This document shows, piece after piece, positions 1 to 8,722 of a DNA stretch of 64,000 nucleotides (position 1 is its first letter; each line of letters begins with the position of its first letter). The stretch lies in the NCBI RefSeq assembly GCF_018402285.1, contig NZ_JAGYJH010000003.1, positions 248,001-312,000 on the forward strand, written 5' to 3'. The notes under the pieces were generated by a model. The model was not told where the DNA came from and made no database searches. It saw only the letters and a list, made by a program, of their open reading frames with translations. The position numbers and the translations under genes were made by a program. This DNA comes from Hyphomonas sp. (GTDB lineage: Bacteria; Pseudomonadota; Alphaproteobacteria; Caulobacterales; Hyphomonadaceae).

Positions 1-2
1 GC

Positions 3-215
3 GCCATGACCGAGCAGCTCGCCTCCCTCTTTGACGAGAACGAGCCAAACCCTCGCGCCATGTCCATCCCTCCGCTCACGGACCGCACCGTCCGCGGCGG
101 CTCCGCCATTGTCGGCGCCGCATCCGGCGCCCCCAGTTACGGCCGCAAGGTAACCACGGGCAGGGACGTAAAGACGACGACACTGCAGGCGGTGAAACCG
201 TCAGGGAAGAAGTAA
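3..215 (+). CDS. C-terminal end of an unidentified protein (partial at left edge)
   Basis: The reading frame is already open at the first base and ends at a TAA at 213-215, so this is probably the tail of a longer gene that begins outside the window. An internal ATG at position 6 would give only 69 residues. The tail is rich in Ser, Thr, Lys and Gly, ends in basic residues, and shows no domain I recognise. The protein cannot be identified from this piece, and it could also be a chance open frame. The next gene, argG, is convergent. Confidence 0.4.
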   Translation, partial: AMTEQLASLFDENEPNPRAMSIPPLTDRTVRGGSAIVGAASGAPSYGRKVTTGRDVKTTTLQAVKPSGKK

Positions 216-248
216 CGCCTGAACCCCTTCCCTGAGGGAGAGGAGGGG

Positions 249-357
249 CCCATTGCGCAGCAATCGGGGGTGAGGGTTGCTTCAGCGAGGAAGGCGGCCG
301 CCCTATTCTGCTTCCGTACACCCCCTCACCCGTGTCATCGCGGAGCTTGCGCAGCAA
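249..357. repeat. Palindromic intergenic element between the left-edge gene and argG
   Basis: The 216-554 stretch has no convincing gene. It does have symmetric structure. The 11-mer TTGCGCAGCAA occurs at 253-263 and again at 347-357. Between the copies lie GGGTGAGGG (268-276) and its reverse complement CCCTCACCC (323-331). ATTGC-GCA-GCAAT (252-264) is itself a small hairpin. The arrangement resembles a REP or MITE-type non-coding repeat. Whether it is repeated elsewhere in the genome cannot be seen from here. Confidence 0.45.
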
Positions 358-554
358 ATGTCCGGGTCACAGAATGGCCAGCAAAGCCGCGCCGCAGACA
401 TCACCGCTGCCACCCTACCTGAAGGACCTACCCGTCCCGTTCAGGATCCTGAAGCGCCCGGCCCTCTGGACCGACGCGCCGCGGCGCGGCTGGACGAAGA
501 AGCACAGGGGCAGGCTTGGGCGGGCATCAACAGCTCCTGAAACACAGGCTTGAA

Positions 555-590
555 CAAAAAGACGCCTCCCCTGAGGGTTAGGGGAGGGCG
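555..590 (-). terminator. Rho-independent terminator of argG
   Basis: Read on the minus strand just after the argG stop, a GC-rich stem of about 10 bp with one bulged base (563-572 with 580-590) closes a 7-base loop. It is followed by a T run, the complement of the A run at 556-560. Position and orientation fit the end of the argG transcript. Confidence 0.75.
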
Positions 591-620
591 CTGGTGTTTG
601 TGCCTGCGTGAAAAACTGGC

Positions 621-1862
621 CTAGTTCTTCCCGAACTTCCGGTCCCGCGCCGCCAGAAGGCGCAGCCGCAGCGCGTTCAGCTTTATGAAGCCCGCTGCGT
701 CCTTCTGGTCATACGCGCCGTGATCGTCCTCGAAGGTCACGATCTTCTCCGAGTACAGAGAATAGGGCGACGATCGGCCGATCAGATAGGCATTGCCCTT
801 GTAGAGCTTCATGGTGACATCGCCGGTCACGAAGCGCTGCGAATGGTCGATCGCCGCCTGCAGCATCTCCCGCTCCGGGCTCCACCAGAAGCCGTTATAG
901 ATGAGCTCGGCATAGCGGGGCATCAGCTCGTCCTTTAGGTGCGCTGCGCCCCGGTCGAGCGTCGCCTGCTCGATGCCGCGGTGAGCCACCAGCAGGATCG
1001 TCCCGCCCGGCGTCTCGTAAATGCCGCGCGATTTCATGCCGACGAAGCGGTTTTCCAGCAGGTCGAGCCGGCCTATGCCGTGCTTCTTGCCGTAAGCGTT
1101 GAGTTCCGTCAGCAGTGTCGCCGGGCTCATCGCCTCGCCATTGATGGCGCAGGCATCGCCCTTCTCAAAGCTGATGGTGATGGTCTCGGCCCGGTCGGGC
1201 GCCTCTTCCGGGCTGATCGTGCGCATGTGCACGAATTCTGGTGCAGGCTCAGCCGGGTTTTCCAGAACCTTACCCTCGGAGGAGGAGTGTAGAAGGTTCG
1301 CGTCCACCGAGAAAGGCGCGTCGCCGCGTTTGTCGGTGGCAATCGGAATGCCGTGCTCTTCGGCAAATTTCAGCAGGTCGGTCCGCGATTTGAACGCCCA
1401 GTCCCGCCAGGGCGCAATCACCTTGATGTCGGGGTTGAGGCCATAATAGCCAAGCTCGAAGCGGACCTGATCATTCCCCTTGCCGGTCGCGCCATGGCAG
1501 ACGGCGTCGGCGCCGACCATATCGGCAATCTCGATCTGGCGCTTGGCAATCAGCGGCCGGGCAATCGAGGTGCCGAGGAGGTAGACGCCTTCATAAACCG
1601 CGTTCGCCCGGAACATCGGGAAGACGAAGTCGCGCACGAATTCCTCGCGCACATCTTCGATGAAGATGTTTTCCGGCTTCACGCCCATCTTCAGCGCCTT
1701 GGCGCGGGCCGGTTCCAACTCCTCGCCCTGGCCGAGATCGGCCGTGAACGTGACGACTTCACAGCCAAACTCGGTCTGCAGCCATTTTAGGATGATCGAG
1801 GTGTCTAAACCTCCGGAATAGGCAAGAACTACCTTTTTCGGAGCGGAAGCAGCGTTGGCCAT
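621..1862 (-). CDS. argG: Argininosuccinate synthase
   Basis: Joins citrulline and aspartate with ATP to give argininosuccinate, the penultimate step of arginine synthesis, in the cytoplasm. The N-terminal AYSGGLDTS is the PP-loop ATP-pyrophosphatase motif of this family, and the 413-residue length is normal. The frame extends 24 codons upstream, but the ATG at 1862 ([10 protein letters not shown]) places the PP-loop at about residue 14, as usual in the family, so it was chosen. The gene is monocistronic, with its own terminator downstream. The partner argH lies about 27 kb away at 28736-30142. Confidence 0.97.
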   Translation of the reverse strand: MANAASAPKKVVLAYSGGLDTSIILKWLQTEFGCEVVTFTADLGQGEELEPARAKALKMGVKPENIFIEDVREEFVRDFVFPMFRANAVYEGVYLLGTSIARPLIAKRQIEIADMVGADAVCHGATGKGNDQVRFELGYYGLNPDIKVIAPWRDWAFKSRTDLLKFAEEHGIPIATDKRGDAPFSVDANLLHSSSEGKVLENPAEPAPEFVHMRTISPEEAPDRAETITISFEKGDACAINGEAMSPATLLTELNAYGKKHGIGRLDLLENRFVGMKSRGIYETPGGTILLVAHRGIEQATLDRGAAHLKDELMPRYAELIYNGFWWSPEREMLQAAIDHSQRFVTGDVTMKLYKGNAYLIGRSSPYSLYSEKIVTFEDDHGAYDQKDAAGFIKLNALRLRLLAARDRKFGKN

Positions 1863-2039
1863 AGGATTTTCTGTCGACTTTCTGGGGCGGAAACGGAGTT
1901 CTGTTGCCTTAAAGTCCCGCACCTGCCCTGACAAGGCGGCGCCTTACAGGGAATTTTATGGTTTCCTTCTGTTAGCTCCTTTATAGTAAATGCCAGATAG
2001 GCCCCTTGTTAACCTTTGGTGCCTCGGGAGAACGGGCTG

Positions 2040-3971
2040 ATGCTGCAGGAGCCGCTGAAACCAGTCGAAACGGGCGATGCGCCTTTCCGTGCCCGCTTAC
2101 GGGCGCGCGATGGCATGCGGCCCCAATCCACCCTCGCCATCCTCGCCGGTTATCAGCCCCGGGAAGAGGAGGCCACGCCAGCCCCGCGTGAGCGCCGCCC
2201 GCGCCCGGTTGCCACGGCCACGGCCGCCACAACAACAACGGTGCAGACCCGCTCCGAGCCGCGCCGCGTTCCGCCCGCCGGCCGCCCTGAAGCCTGGGCG
2301 CCCCCGCCACGCCCGGAAACAGTCCACCAGCGCGAGGAAATCCGCAAGGCGCCGGTCGTCATCGTGCCGCCGGTCGCCGAAACGCCTGAAGCTGACACTG
2401 ATGAACAAGAACAGGCCACCGGCCTCGGCCGCTTCGGGGAATACTCCCAGCTCGCCTTTGCCGGTCTCGCCGTGCTTGGTCTTGCTGGCCTTTCCCTGCT
2501 AGCCATCGACAGCGCCCTGAACGGAAAGCCCGGCGTTCTGCCGGACGAGGGAGATGCTGCCTCGCGCGCCGATGCCGGCCCGGCCGTCCTTCCGGCTTCA
2601 GTCTCGGCTGTGGCCGTCCAAGAAGCGGCCACCCCACTTGGCACCGATGTCCAGCCCTGGTTCGATTACCGCGGCATGGCCGATTATCTCAAGACGCGGG
2701 TAGACGCATTCGAGGCCTCCGAGCGCGAAGCTGCACGCCTCCAGCAGGAAGACGCCCAGCGCCTTGCTTCGGCCGCCATTGCCGACGCAGAAGCCGGACG
2801 CCTCGCCTCTGCCGCCCAGGCCGATGCCGATGCGCTCATTGCCCGTGACGCCGCAATCGATGCCGAACGCCAGCGCCTGGCGCGGGAAGAGGCTGAGCGG
2901 ATTGCCAATGAAGAGGCTGCCCGCCTGGCTGCGCGGGCTCAGGCCGATGCCGCCGCAAGGGCCGAGGCTGACCGGCTCGCTCGTCTGGAAGCAGATCGCG
3001 CCGCCGCCGCCTTTGCCGAGCAGCGCCGTGTGGCCGAGCTCGAAGCCCAGCGCGCAGCCGAAGTCGAAGCAACCCGCCTTGCCGAACTGGAATCGCGCCG
3101 GGTGGCTGCTGAGGCCGAGGCCCGCCGCCTTGCGGAAGTGGCAGCGCGCAATGCCGCCGCCCGCGCCGAGCAGAAGCGCCTGGCAGACCTTTCGGCCAAA
3201 AAGGCTGCCGAAGAGGAAGCCCGCCGGCTTGCTGCGCTCGACGCGCAGCGGACTGCCCAGGCTGCGGAGGCGCGCCGCCTCGCCGATCTTGAGGCCAAGC
3301 GCCTTGCCGATGCAGAAGCCCGGAGACTGGCCACCCGCAAGGCCGAGGCGCCAGCGATCACGCTTGCGGCGGCTGTTGCTGCACCCGCTGCCGCGCTGCC
3401 CGCCGTTCCGCCCAGAGCGCCTTCGCTCAAGCCTGCGTCACCGGCCGTCGTTCCGTCTGCACCATTTGAGCCTGTCACCCGAACCGGCCCCGCTATTCTC
3501 ACGGCCCGTGCGCCCGAAGTACGCCCGTTTGTGGCCGGCCCGGCCGAAGCCCGGCGCGGCGCCGATGTGTTCATCGGCGAGCGGGTAGCCCTGACGGCCG
3601 GTGACACGATCAGCGCCGAAGCCATGACCCGGCTGCAGAAGGAATTTGCCCGTCTTGTGGTCATCAGCCCTGACGGCACCAAGCATCAGCTGGCAACCCC
3701 CGACGGTCGCCGGATCGACATCAGCTTCGAGCGGACACAGCTTGTCAGTGCAGGCGAAGCAAACCTGAGGACTGTTGGTTACACTGTGGGTAAGGGCGAA
3801 ACTGTAAACCGCGCCTATGCCGAACAGCCGGTAGTGAACGTCTCCGTAATGTGCCGCGATATTGCCTATGCGCTGCCCGGTCAGGAGCGCGGCCGGTTCT
3901 CTGCCTGCCAGGGCGCAGACGGGCAGTGGATGCTCGCGCGCCTCTCAGCGGCGACGGCGGGCAACGTCTGA
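2040..3971 (+). CDS. Large membrane-anchored Ala/Glu/Arg-rich coiled-coil protein
   Basis: A 643-residue protein of unknown function. The first 140 residues are Pro/Arg/Ala-rich and probably cytoplasmic. One hydrophobic segment follows at about 143-163 (LAFAGLAVLGLAGLSLLAI). Residues about 220-440 are a long heptad-like run of Ala, Glu, Arg and Leu with recurring EARRLA-type units, which predicts an extended coiled coil or single helix. A Pro-rich linker then leads to a C-terminal region of about 130 residues with two cysteines (around 602 and 622). The ATG at 2040 was preferred to a TTG at 2016 because GGGAG stands 9 bases upstream of it. The layout resembles TolA-like envelope-spanning proteins, but no homology is claimed. 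Confidence 0.8.
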   Translation: MLQEPLKPVETGDAPFRARLRARDGMRPQSTLAILAGYQPREEEATPAPRERRPRPVATATAATTTTVQTRSEPRRVPPAGRPEAWAPPPRPETVHQREEIRKAPVVIVPPVAETPEADTDEQEQATGLGRFGEYSQLAFAGLAVLGLAGLSLLAIDSALNGKPGVLPDEGDAASRADAGPAVLPASVSAVAVQEAATPLGTDVQPWFDYRGMADYLKTRVDAFEASEREAARLQQEDAQRLASAAIADAEAGRLASAAQADADALIARDAAIDAERQRLAREEAERIANEEAARLAARAQADAAARAEADRLARLEADRAAAAFAEQRRVAELEAQRAAEVEATRLAELESRRVAAEAEARRLAEVAARNAAARAEQKRLADLSAKKAAEEEARRLAALDAQRTAQAAEARRLADLEAKRLADAEARRLATRKAEAPAITLAAAVAAPAAALPAVPPRAPSLKPASPAVVPSAPFEPVTRTGPAILTARAPEVRPFVAGPAEARRGADVFIGERVALTAGDTISAEAMTRLQKEFARLVVISPDGTKHQLATPDGRRIDISFERTQLVSAGEANLRTVGYTVGKGETVNRAYAEQPVVNVSVMCRDIAYALPGQERGRFSACQGADGQWMLARLSAATAGNV

Positions 3972-4015
3972 GCTTGCAGTTGCCTGCCGGCGGAAAGCCT
4001 GCAAAAGCAAAATCC

Positions 4016-4357
4016 ATGCAGAACAAAGCTGTCTTCAAATTGCTGACCGAAACGGAATGGAAATCGGCCGAACTCGCCGGGCATGCCGCCAGCGCGCTCG
4101 ATCTAGCAGATGGCTATGTCCATCTCTCTACGCGGCTGCAATTGGAGGAGACGGCCCGCCGCCACTTCTCCGGAAAGGGCCGGATCAAGCTCCTGAGGTT
4201 TGACAGTGATGCTCTCTCGCCCCTGCGGTGGGAACCGAGCCGGGGCGGGGACCTTTTCCCGCACCTTTATGCGCCGCTCGAAATTGTCAGCGCTGAAGCT
4301 GGATGGTGGCTGGAGCAGGGCGCTGATGGCGCGCCCTGCCTGCCGGAGGACATCTGA
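4016..4357 (+). CDS. DUF952 domain protein
   Basis: A small cytoplasmic protein of 113 residues that matches the DUF952 family by its layout: an N-terminal K-L-x-T-E-x-E-W, a central D-GYVHLSTR stretch with the conserved His-Leu-Ser, and HLYAPL in the second half. DUF952 proteins are related to glutathione S-transferase-like small domains, and their reaction is not established. The gene overlaps pyrD by one base (TGATG), so the two are co-transcribed. The same pairing with pyrD is seen in other alphaproteobacteria, from memory. Confidence 0.85.
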   Translation: MQNKAVFKLLTETEWKSAELAGHAASALDLADGYVHLSTRLQLEETARRHFSGKGRIKLLRFDSDALSPLRWEPSRGGDLFPHLYAPLEIVSAEAGWWLEQGADGAPCLPEDI

Positions 4358-5406
4358 TGATTTCTGCAACCGGTGCCCGGATTGTCCGTATGTTGCCGCC
4401 CGAAGTCGCACACACATTAACCATCCGTATGCTAACATATGGCGCGGGCGTTCCTGCACATGCGCCGCAGCTGCCGGTGTCGACACGGGTGGAGCTGCCC
4501 AGGTCCGGCCTGCGGCTCTGCTCGCCGGTTGGCCTTGCCGCAGGCTTTGACAAGAATTGCGATGTACCCGGCGCCATGGCCCGGTTCGGGTTCGGTTTCA
4601 TCGAATGCGGAACCGTGACCCCAAAGCCCCAGCCTGGAAACCCCAAGCCACGCCTCTTCCGCCTGAGGGAAGACCGCGCGGTGATCAACCGGATGGGCTT
4701 TAACAATTACGGCCTCGACTATTTCGTCCGTCGCCTCGAAAAGTACAGGCATGACGTTCCGATCGGTGCGAATGTCGGCGCCAACAAGGATACTGAGGAC
4801 CGGATTGGTGATTATGTGACTTGCATCGAAGCGGTTGCGCCGTATACCAACTATATTACGATCAATGTTTCCTCTCCCAATACGCCGGGCCTTCGAGGGC
4901 TGCAGGACAAGGCCACGCTGACACAGCTTCTGGCACGTTGCGGCGCAGCCGACCGGAAGGAGTTGCCCGTCTTCCTCAAGGTGGCGCCCGATCTCGATGC
5001 TGATGCGATCGCCGACATCTGCGGAGTGGTTCTGCGTGAAGGCGCCTGGCTCGCCGGTCTGATCATTTCCAACACGACGCTAGCCCGGCCACCCAGCCTG
5101 CGGAGCGAAGAAAAGTCAGAGGCAGGCGGTCTCTCCGGTGCGCCGCTGTTTCAGCCGTCCACGGAAGTCTTGCGCCTATTCGCGCGGACCTTAAACGGAA
5201 AGTTCGACCTGATCGGCGCCGGAGGCATCGGAACTGGCCGGGACGCATACGCCAAGATCAGGGCTGGCGCATCGGCCGTGCAGCTCTATTCCCTCATGGT
5301 CTATGACGGGCCCGGCATTGCCGCGCGGGTTGCGCGCGAGCTTTCCAACTGCCTTGCTGAGGATGGCTTCTCATCTCTCGCCGACGCCGTCGGCAAGGAC
5401 CTCTAA
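4357..5406 (+). CDS. pyrD: Dihydroorotate dehydrogenase (quinone), class 2
   Basis: Oxidises dihydroorotate to orotate with FMN and passes electrons to the membrane quinone pool, in pyrimidine synthesis. The 349 residues contain the signatures GLAAGFDKN (about 62-70), NRMGFNN (about 112-118), NVSSPNTPGL (about 171-180, carrying the class-2 catalytic serine) and the FMN phosphate site GAGGIGTG (about 288-295). The N-terminal helix with MLPPEVAH is the class-2 membrane-binding part. It starts inside the stop codon of the DUF952 gene. Its own stop overlaps the stop of the convergent methyltransferase gene by four bases. Confidence 0.97.
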   Translation: MISATGARIVRMLPPEVAHTLTIRMLTYGAGVPAHAPQLPVSTRVELPRSGLRLCSPVGLAAGFDKNCDVPGAMARFGFGFIECGTVTPKPQPGNPKPRLFRLREDRAVINRMGFNNYGLDYFVRRLEKYRHDVPIGANVGANKDTEDRIGDYVTCIEAVAPYTNYITINVSSPNTPGLRGLQDKATLTQLLARCGAADRKELPVFLKVAPDLDADAIADICGVVLREGAWLAGLIISNTTLARPPSLRSEEKSEAGGLSGAPLFQPSTEVLRLFARTLNGKFDLIGAGGIGTGRDAYAKIRAGASAVQLYSLMVYDGPGIAARVARELSNCLAEDGFSSLADAVGKDL

Positions 5407-6113
5407 CCGATCGCGTCGATCCGGACGGCAACGCAGCCATCCATCGCAGTGATCGCAATGTATGTGTATTGCACATTCCGGACACTGACGAACTCCTGCC
5501 AGGCCTTGAACTCGTGATGCCTCCAGCTCGGATAGTTGAAATATTCATCAAACATCACGATCGTGCCGGGCTTCAGCCGGTCACCGGCCGTGTCGAGAAT
5601 GTATTTCGTGCCGCCGTAAAGATCGCAGTCGATGTGCAGCAGGCTGATCGGGCCGGAGTTCGCCGAAAGGAATCCCGGCAGGGTCGCATCAAACCAGCCG
5701 ACATGGAGCTTCACATTGGCGGGCACTTCGGGAAGCTGGCTTTTCTGCGTGAAGGCGCCGCGGCGCTCCAGATGGCCCGCCCAGTCTTCTGGCAGGCCCT
5801 CAAAGCTGTCAAAGCCGTTGACGGTCTTGGAAGTGCGTGCGGCGATCTGGCGGATCGAGTTGCCGCCAGCGACGCCGAACTCCATGACGAGGCCCTCGGC
5901 AGGCGCCTTCTCCATCAGGAAGGCGATGTAGGCGGGATAGTTCTCGAAGATCATCGCCTCAGGCATGTTTGCCTGGACATAATCGGCGGCCTCGTTCAGC
6001 GCGCGCAGCTGCAGTTGGTAGAGAAGGTTGCGGCCATAATTCTTGTAGATCACGCGCCGCAGGAGCCGCTGGACGAGGGAGCGCTTGGGCTTTGCGGGCG
6101 AAGGTCGGGCCAT
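5403..6113 (-). CDS. TylF/MycF-like class I SAM-dependent methyltransferase
   Basis: A 236-residue protein. The glycine-rich SAM-binding strand is VMEFGVAGGNSI, followed by the acidic strand end VNGFDSFEGLPEDW. ISLLHIDCDLYGGT and IVMFDEYFNYPSW give the metal-binding aspartates found in the TylF/MycF macrocin O-methyltransferase family. In such families the substrate is usually a sugar or small phenolic; nothing here fixes it. The ATG at 6113 was chosen over a start 20 codons upstream because the extra residues are low-complexity Arg/Ala. The start codon lies 60 bases from the end of the alcohol dehydrogenase gene on the same strand. Confidence 0.85.
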   Translation of the reverse strand: MARPSPAKPKRSLVQRLLRRVIYKNYGRNLLYQLQLRALNEAADYVQANMPEAMIFENYPAYIAFLMEKAPAEGLVMEFGVAGGNSIRQIAARTSKTVNGFDSFEGLPEDWAGHLERRGAFTQKSQLPEVPANVKLHVGWFDATLPGFLSANSGPISLLHIDCDLYGGTKYILDTAGDRLKPGTIVMFDEYFNYPSWRHHEFKAWQEFVSVRNVQYTYIAITAMDGCVAVRIDAIG

Positions 6114-6173
6114 TGAGGGCGCTCCATGCTGGGATGAAGCGCCCTGTCTAGCGGCGCGCGGCCGGCGCCGCAA

Positions 6174-7274
6174 TCAGTCGAGTACAACCACCTGCCGGGC
6201 GACGCTGCCCTTGTTGTCCTTCAGGTTTTGCATGGCGACGGTGATGCCGTCCAGGCCGATGCGGTCGGAGATCAGGTCGTCGAGGTGCAGGCGGCCCTGC
6301 TTGTAGAGATCGATCAGGCGCGGGAAGTCGATCCGGAACCGGTTCGAGCCCATGACCGCGCCCTGGAGGCGTTTCTCGGTAACGAGGAGCTCGATGCCGG
6401 GAATCTCGATGTTCACGCCCGGCGGGATCATGCCGATCACGGTGGCCACGCCGCGCGGGCGGAGCATGTGATAGGCCATCTCGGCGGTCTGCTTGGCGCC
6501 AACACATTCAAAGGAATAGTGAACCCCGCCTTTGGTCAGCTCCTTGACCTGTTCGATCGCGTTGCCCTTGGACGGGTTGACGATATCGGTGGCGCCAAAG
6601 CGGGTGGCGAGCTGGAGTTTCTGGTCGGAGAGATCGACTGCGATTATGCGGCTCGCACCGGCAATGGCGGCGCCATTGATGGCCGCAAGGCCCACCCCGC
6701 CGCAGCCGATTATGGCAACGGTTGAGCCAGGCTCAACCTGCGCCGAATGGAAGACCGAGCCGACGCCGGTGATGACGCCGCAGCCGATCAGGCAGGCGCG
6801 ATCCATCGGCATGTCCTTGTCGATGGCGCAGAGCGTGTTCTCGTGCACGAGGATCTGCTCAGCAAAGGAGGAGAGGTTGAGGAACTGGCCGACCTTCTCC
6901 TTGCCGATGGAGAGGCGCGGATGTTCAGTGACGGCGCGCTGGAACTGTTCGCGGTTGACCGTGTGGCAGACAGACATGTGGCCGGTGAGGCAGTATTCGC
7001 AGGTGCCGCAGAAGGGGGAGAGGATCGAGATCACATGGTCGCCGGGTTTGACGGCCGTGACCATGGAGCCGACCTGCTCGACCACGCCGGCGCTTTCATG
7101 CCCAAGGATGACGGGCAACTCAGACGGGAAGGCGCCGTCCCAGAAGTGGACGTCCGAATGGCAGACACCGATGGCCTTGAGGCGGACAAGCACCTCACGC
7201 GGGCCTGGCTTGGAGATAGTCACGTCCTCGATTGACAGCGGCGCCTTGGGCGCCCGCATCACAGCAGCTTTCAT
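6174..7274 (-). CDS. Zinc-dependent alcohol dehydrogenase, class III-like medium chain
   Basis: An NAD(P)-dependent medium-chain dehydrogenase of 366 residues. Catalytic zinc ligands are C38 and the H59-E60 of GHE, with a third cysteine at about 165. The structural zinc site is the C-x2-C-x2-C-x7-C set at residues 89, 92, 95 and 103. The Rossmann fold carries IIGCGGVGLAA. The group resembles aryl/benzyl alcohol and class III dehydrogenases; the substrate is unknown. Downstream on the same strand, 60 bases away, is the methyltransferase gene. Upstream on the same strand lies an MmyB-type regulator, about 94 bases away, that could govern it. Confidence 0.92.
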   Translation of the reverse strand: MKAAVMRAPKAPLSIEDVTISKPGPREVLVRLKAIGVCHSDVHFWDGAFPSELPVILGHESAGVVEQVGSMVTAVKPGDHVISILSPFCGTCEYCLTGHMSVCHTVNREQFQRAVTEHPRLSIGKEKVGQFLNLSSFAEQILVHENTLCAIDKDMPMDRACLIGCGVITGVGSVFHSAQVEPGSTVAIIGCGGVGLAAINGAAIAGASRIIAVDLSDQKLQLATRFGATDIVNPSKGNAIEQVKELTKGGVHYSFECVGAKQTAEMAYHMLRPRGVATVIGMIPPGVNIEIPGIELLVTEKRLQGAVMGSNRFRIDFPRLIDLYKQGRLHLDDLISDRIGLDGITVAMQNLKDNKGSVARQVVVLD

Positions 7275-7368
7275 GGCTTGGTTATCCTCCCGGTTGGTTC
7301 GCCTGTTTTCAGGCTTTATTTTGCCAAGTCTCGCGCAGGGTGGAGGATTTGGCCAGTGTGACGCGGCG

Positions 7369-8184
7369 TTACCCCGTCAACGCCCTCAGCACGGCCCGGG
7401 TTGTCTCATCGGCGGGGAAGAGGAGTTCCAGGCGCAGGTCGCGAATGGTCACGTCTTCGCTGGTGCCAAAATGCGCGATGGTGGAGAGGAAGCTCAGCTG
7501 CCCGGCGAGCGTTCGCAGCGTCAGTGGCACAAGCGGGCTGCGGACTGTATGGCCGGGCGGCAGGGGATGGCGCGCCGTCGCCGCCTCCAGCTCTGACAGC
7601 AGGTCGGTCAACACCTCATCATCAGCCGCCTCAAGCGCTTCAAGTTGAATGCGGCCCTGCATTTCGGCGAGCATTTCTGCAAGGTTCACGATGGAAGCTT
7701 CAGCGGCGTGGCTGCTCGTCAGCATCCGGATCAGATTGATCTCTCCGGGATCATCCTGCAGGGCGCTCAGGAGCGCTTTCGCCGTGGGGCTCGCATCGAG
7801 CACGTTCCAATGCCGGTCACAGAGGAGCGCGGGGTAGGGCGCGTGGCGCTCCATCATCTCGGTCAGGATGCGGCGGAACGGTCCGAGGGCCTCAGACGCC
7901 AGCGGAGAGGCGGGATACACAGCCGCGAAGCCGGCGGCCTGAAGCAGCGCGTTGCGCGCGCCGAGCGGCAGCAGAAGGCCTTCGGAAAGCTGGACCACCA
8001 TTTCCCGGCTCGGGCTCGCCCTGCCGGTCTCAAGGAAGGAGAGATGGCGCGCAGAAATTTCGCAGGTCAGCGCCAAGTCGAGCTGGCTGAGCCGCCGGGC
8101 GGTGCGAAAACGGCGGAGGAGGCCCGGGAAGCTTCCGGCATCGGGCAGGGAAGTGAGCGTGCGCGCGGTCATGCGCCGCTTCAT
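7369..8184 (-). CDS. MmyB-type helix-turn-helix transcriptional regulator
   Basis: A 271-residue DNA-binding protein. Residues about 20-75 form an XRE-type helix-turn-helix (RRLSQLDLALTCEISARHLS). Residues about 95-265 match the MmyB ligand-binding domain, with PYPALLCDRHWNVLDAS near 117-133. In this family the C-terminal part resembles a PAS-like lipid pocket, so the signal may be a fatty-acid-like molecule (family knowledge). The gene is divergent from a small membrane protein across a 91-base gap that contains an inverted repeat, probably its operator. The alcohol dehydrogenase gene follows on the same strand. Confidence 0.9.
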   Translation of the reverse strand: MKRRMTARTLTSLPDAGSFPGLLRRFRTARRLSQLDLALTCEISARHLSFLETGRASPSREMVVQLSEGLLLPLGARNALLQAAGFAAVYPASPLASEALGPFRRILTEMMERHAPYPALLCDRHWNVLDASPTAKALLSALQDDPGEINLIRMLTSSHAAEASIVNLAEMLAEMQGRIQLEALEAADDEVLTDLLSELEAATARHPLPPGHTVRSPLVPLTLRTLAGQLSFLSTIAHFGTSEDVTIRDLRLELLFPADETTRAVLRALTG

Positions 8185-8216
8185 GCCATCGCGCCGTGGG
8201 ACGGTCCATAACCTCA

Positions 8217-8239
8217 GAGGTAATTGAGATGCCTACCTC
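8217..8239. promoter_or_regulatory. Inverted repeat between the MmyB-type regulator and the divergent membrane protein
   Basis: GAGGTA (8217-8222) and TACCTC (8234-8239) form a 6-bp inverted repeat with 11 bases between the arms. A further CCTC half-site lies at 8212-8215. The site sits 33 bases upstream of the regulator start and 37 bases upstream of the membrane-protein start, where an autoregulatory operator would be expected. Assignment to this regulator is inference. Confidence 0.4.
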
Positions 8240-8275
8240 ACACGCATCATGATGCCGTCATCAACCTTCTGAGCG

Positions 8276-8716
8276 ATGGAGATGGGAATGCAGGGCCTCT
8301 GGAAAACTTGGATGACACTTTGGTGCTGGGCCGTGATCCTGTTCGGCATCATCCTGGCGGCGGGCGGCTTGCCTGAAGCGGACGGGGCGGTCGGGTTCCT
8401 CTATGGCCTGCTGGGCAATCTGGGCGCCGATGGCTTGCGGCTTGATGCGCCGGGACTGCGCTTCTCGGTCGCTCTGATGGGCGCGGTGACGATCGGTTGG
8501 GGACTGACGATCCTCTTCCTGCTGCCTGCCATTCACGCGGCTGGCGCGCCGGCCTGGCGCGGGCTCACGGCGGCGCTCGTGATCTGGTATGTGATCGATG
8601 GGGTCTTGTCCGTCGCGACGGGCTTTGCCCTCAACATACTGCCCAACACAGCGCTGGCGATTGCCTATCTGGTACCGGTGCTGGCCAGTGGCGCGCTGCG
8701 CGCCACTGGCCGTTAA
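8276..8716 (+). CDS. Small four-helix membrane protein
   Basis: A 146-residue hydrophobic protein with about four predicted membrane segments: around 12-32 (LWCWAVILFGIILAAGG), 63-88, 98-118 and 122-140. There is no catalytic motif and I do not recognise a named family; DUF-type integral membrane proteins of this size are common beside MmyB regulators. ATG codons at 8282 and 8288 are alternative starts. It is divergent from the MmyB-type regulator and convergent with the alkaline phosphatase gene. The strong hydrophobic periodicity supports it as a real gene. Confidence 0.75.
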   Translation: MEMGMQGLWKTWMTLWCWAVILFGIILAAGGLPEADGAVGFLYGLLGNLGADGLRLDAPGLRFSVALMGAVTIGWGLTILFLLPAIHAAGAPAWRGLTAALVIWYVIDGVLSVATGFALNILPNTALAIAYLVPVLASGALRATGR

Positions 8717-8722
8717 GCGGGG

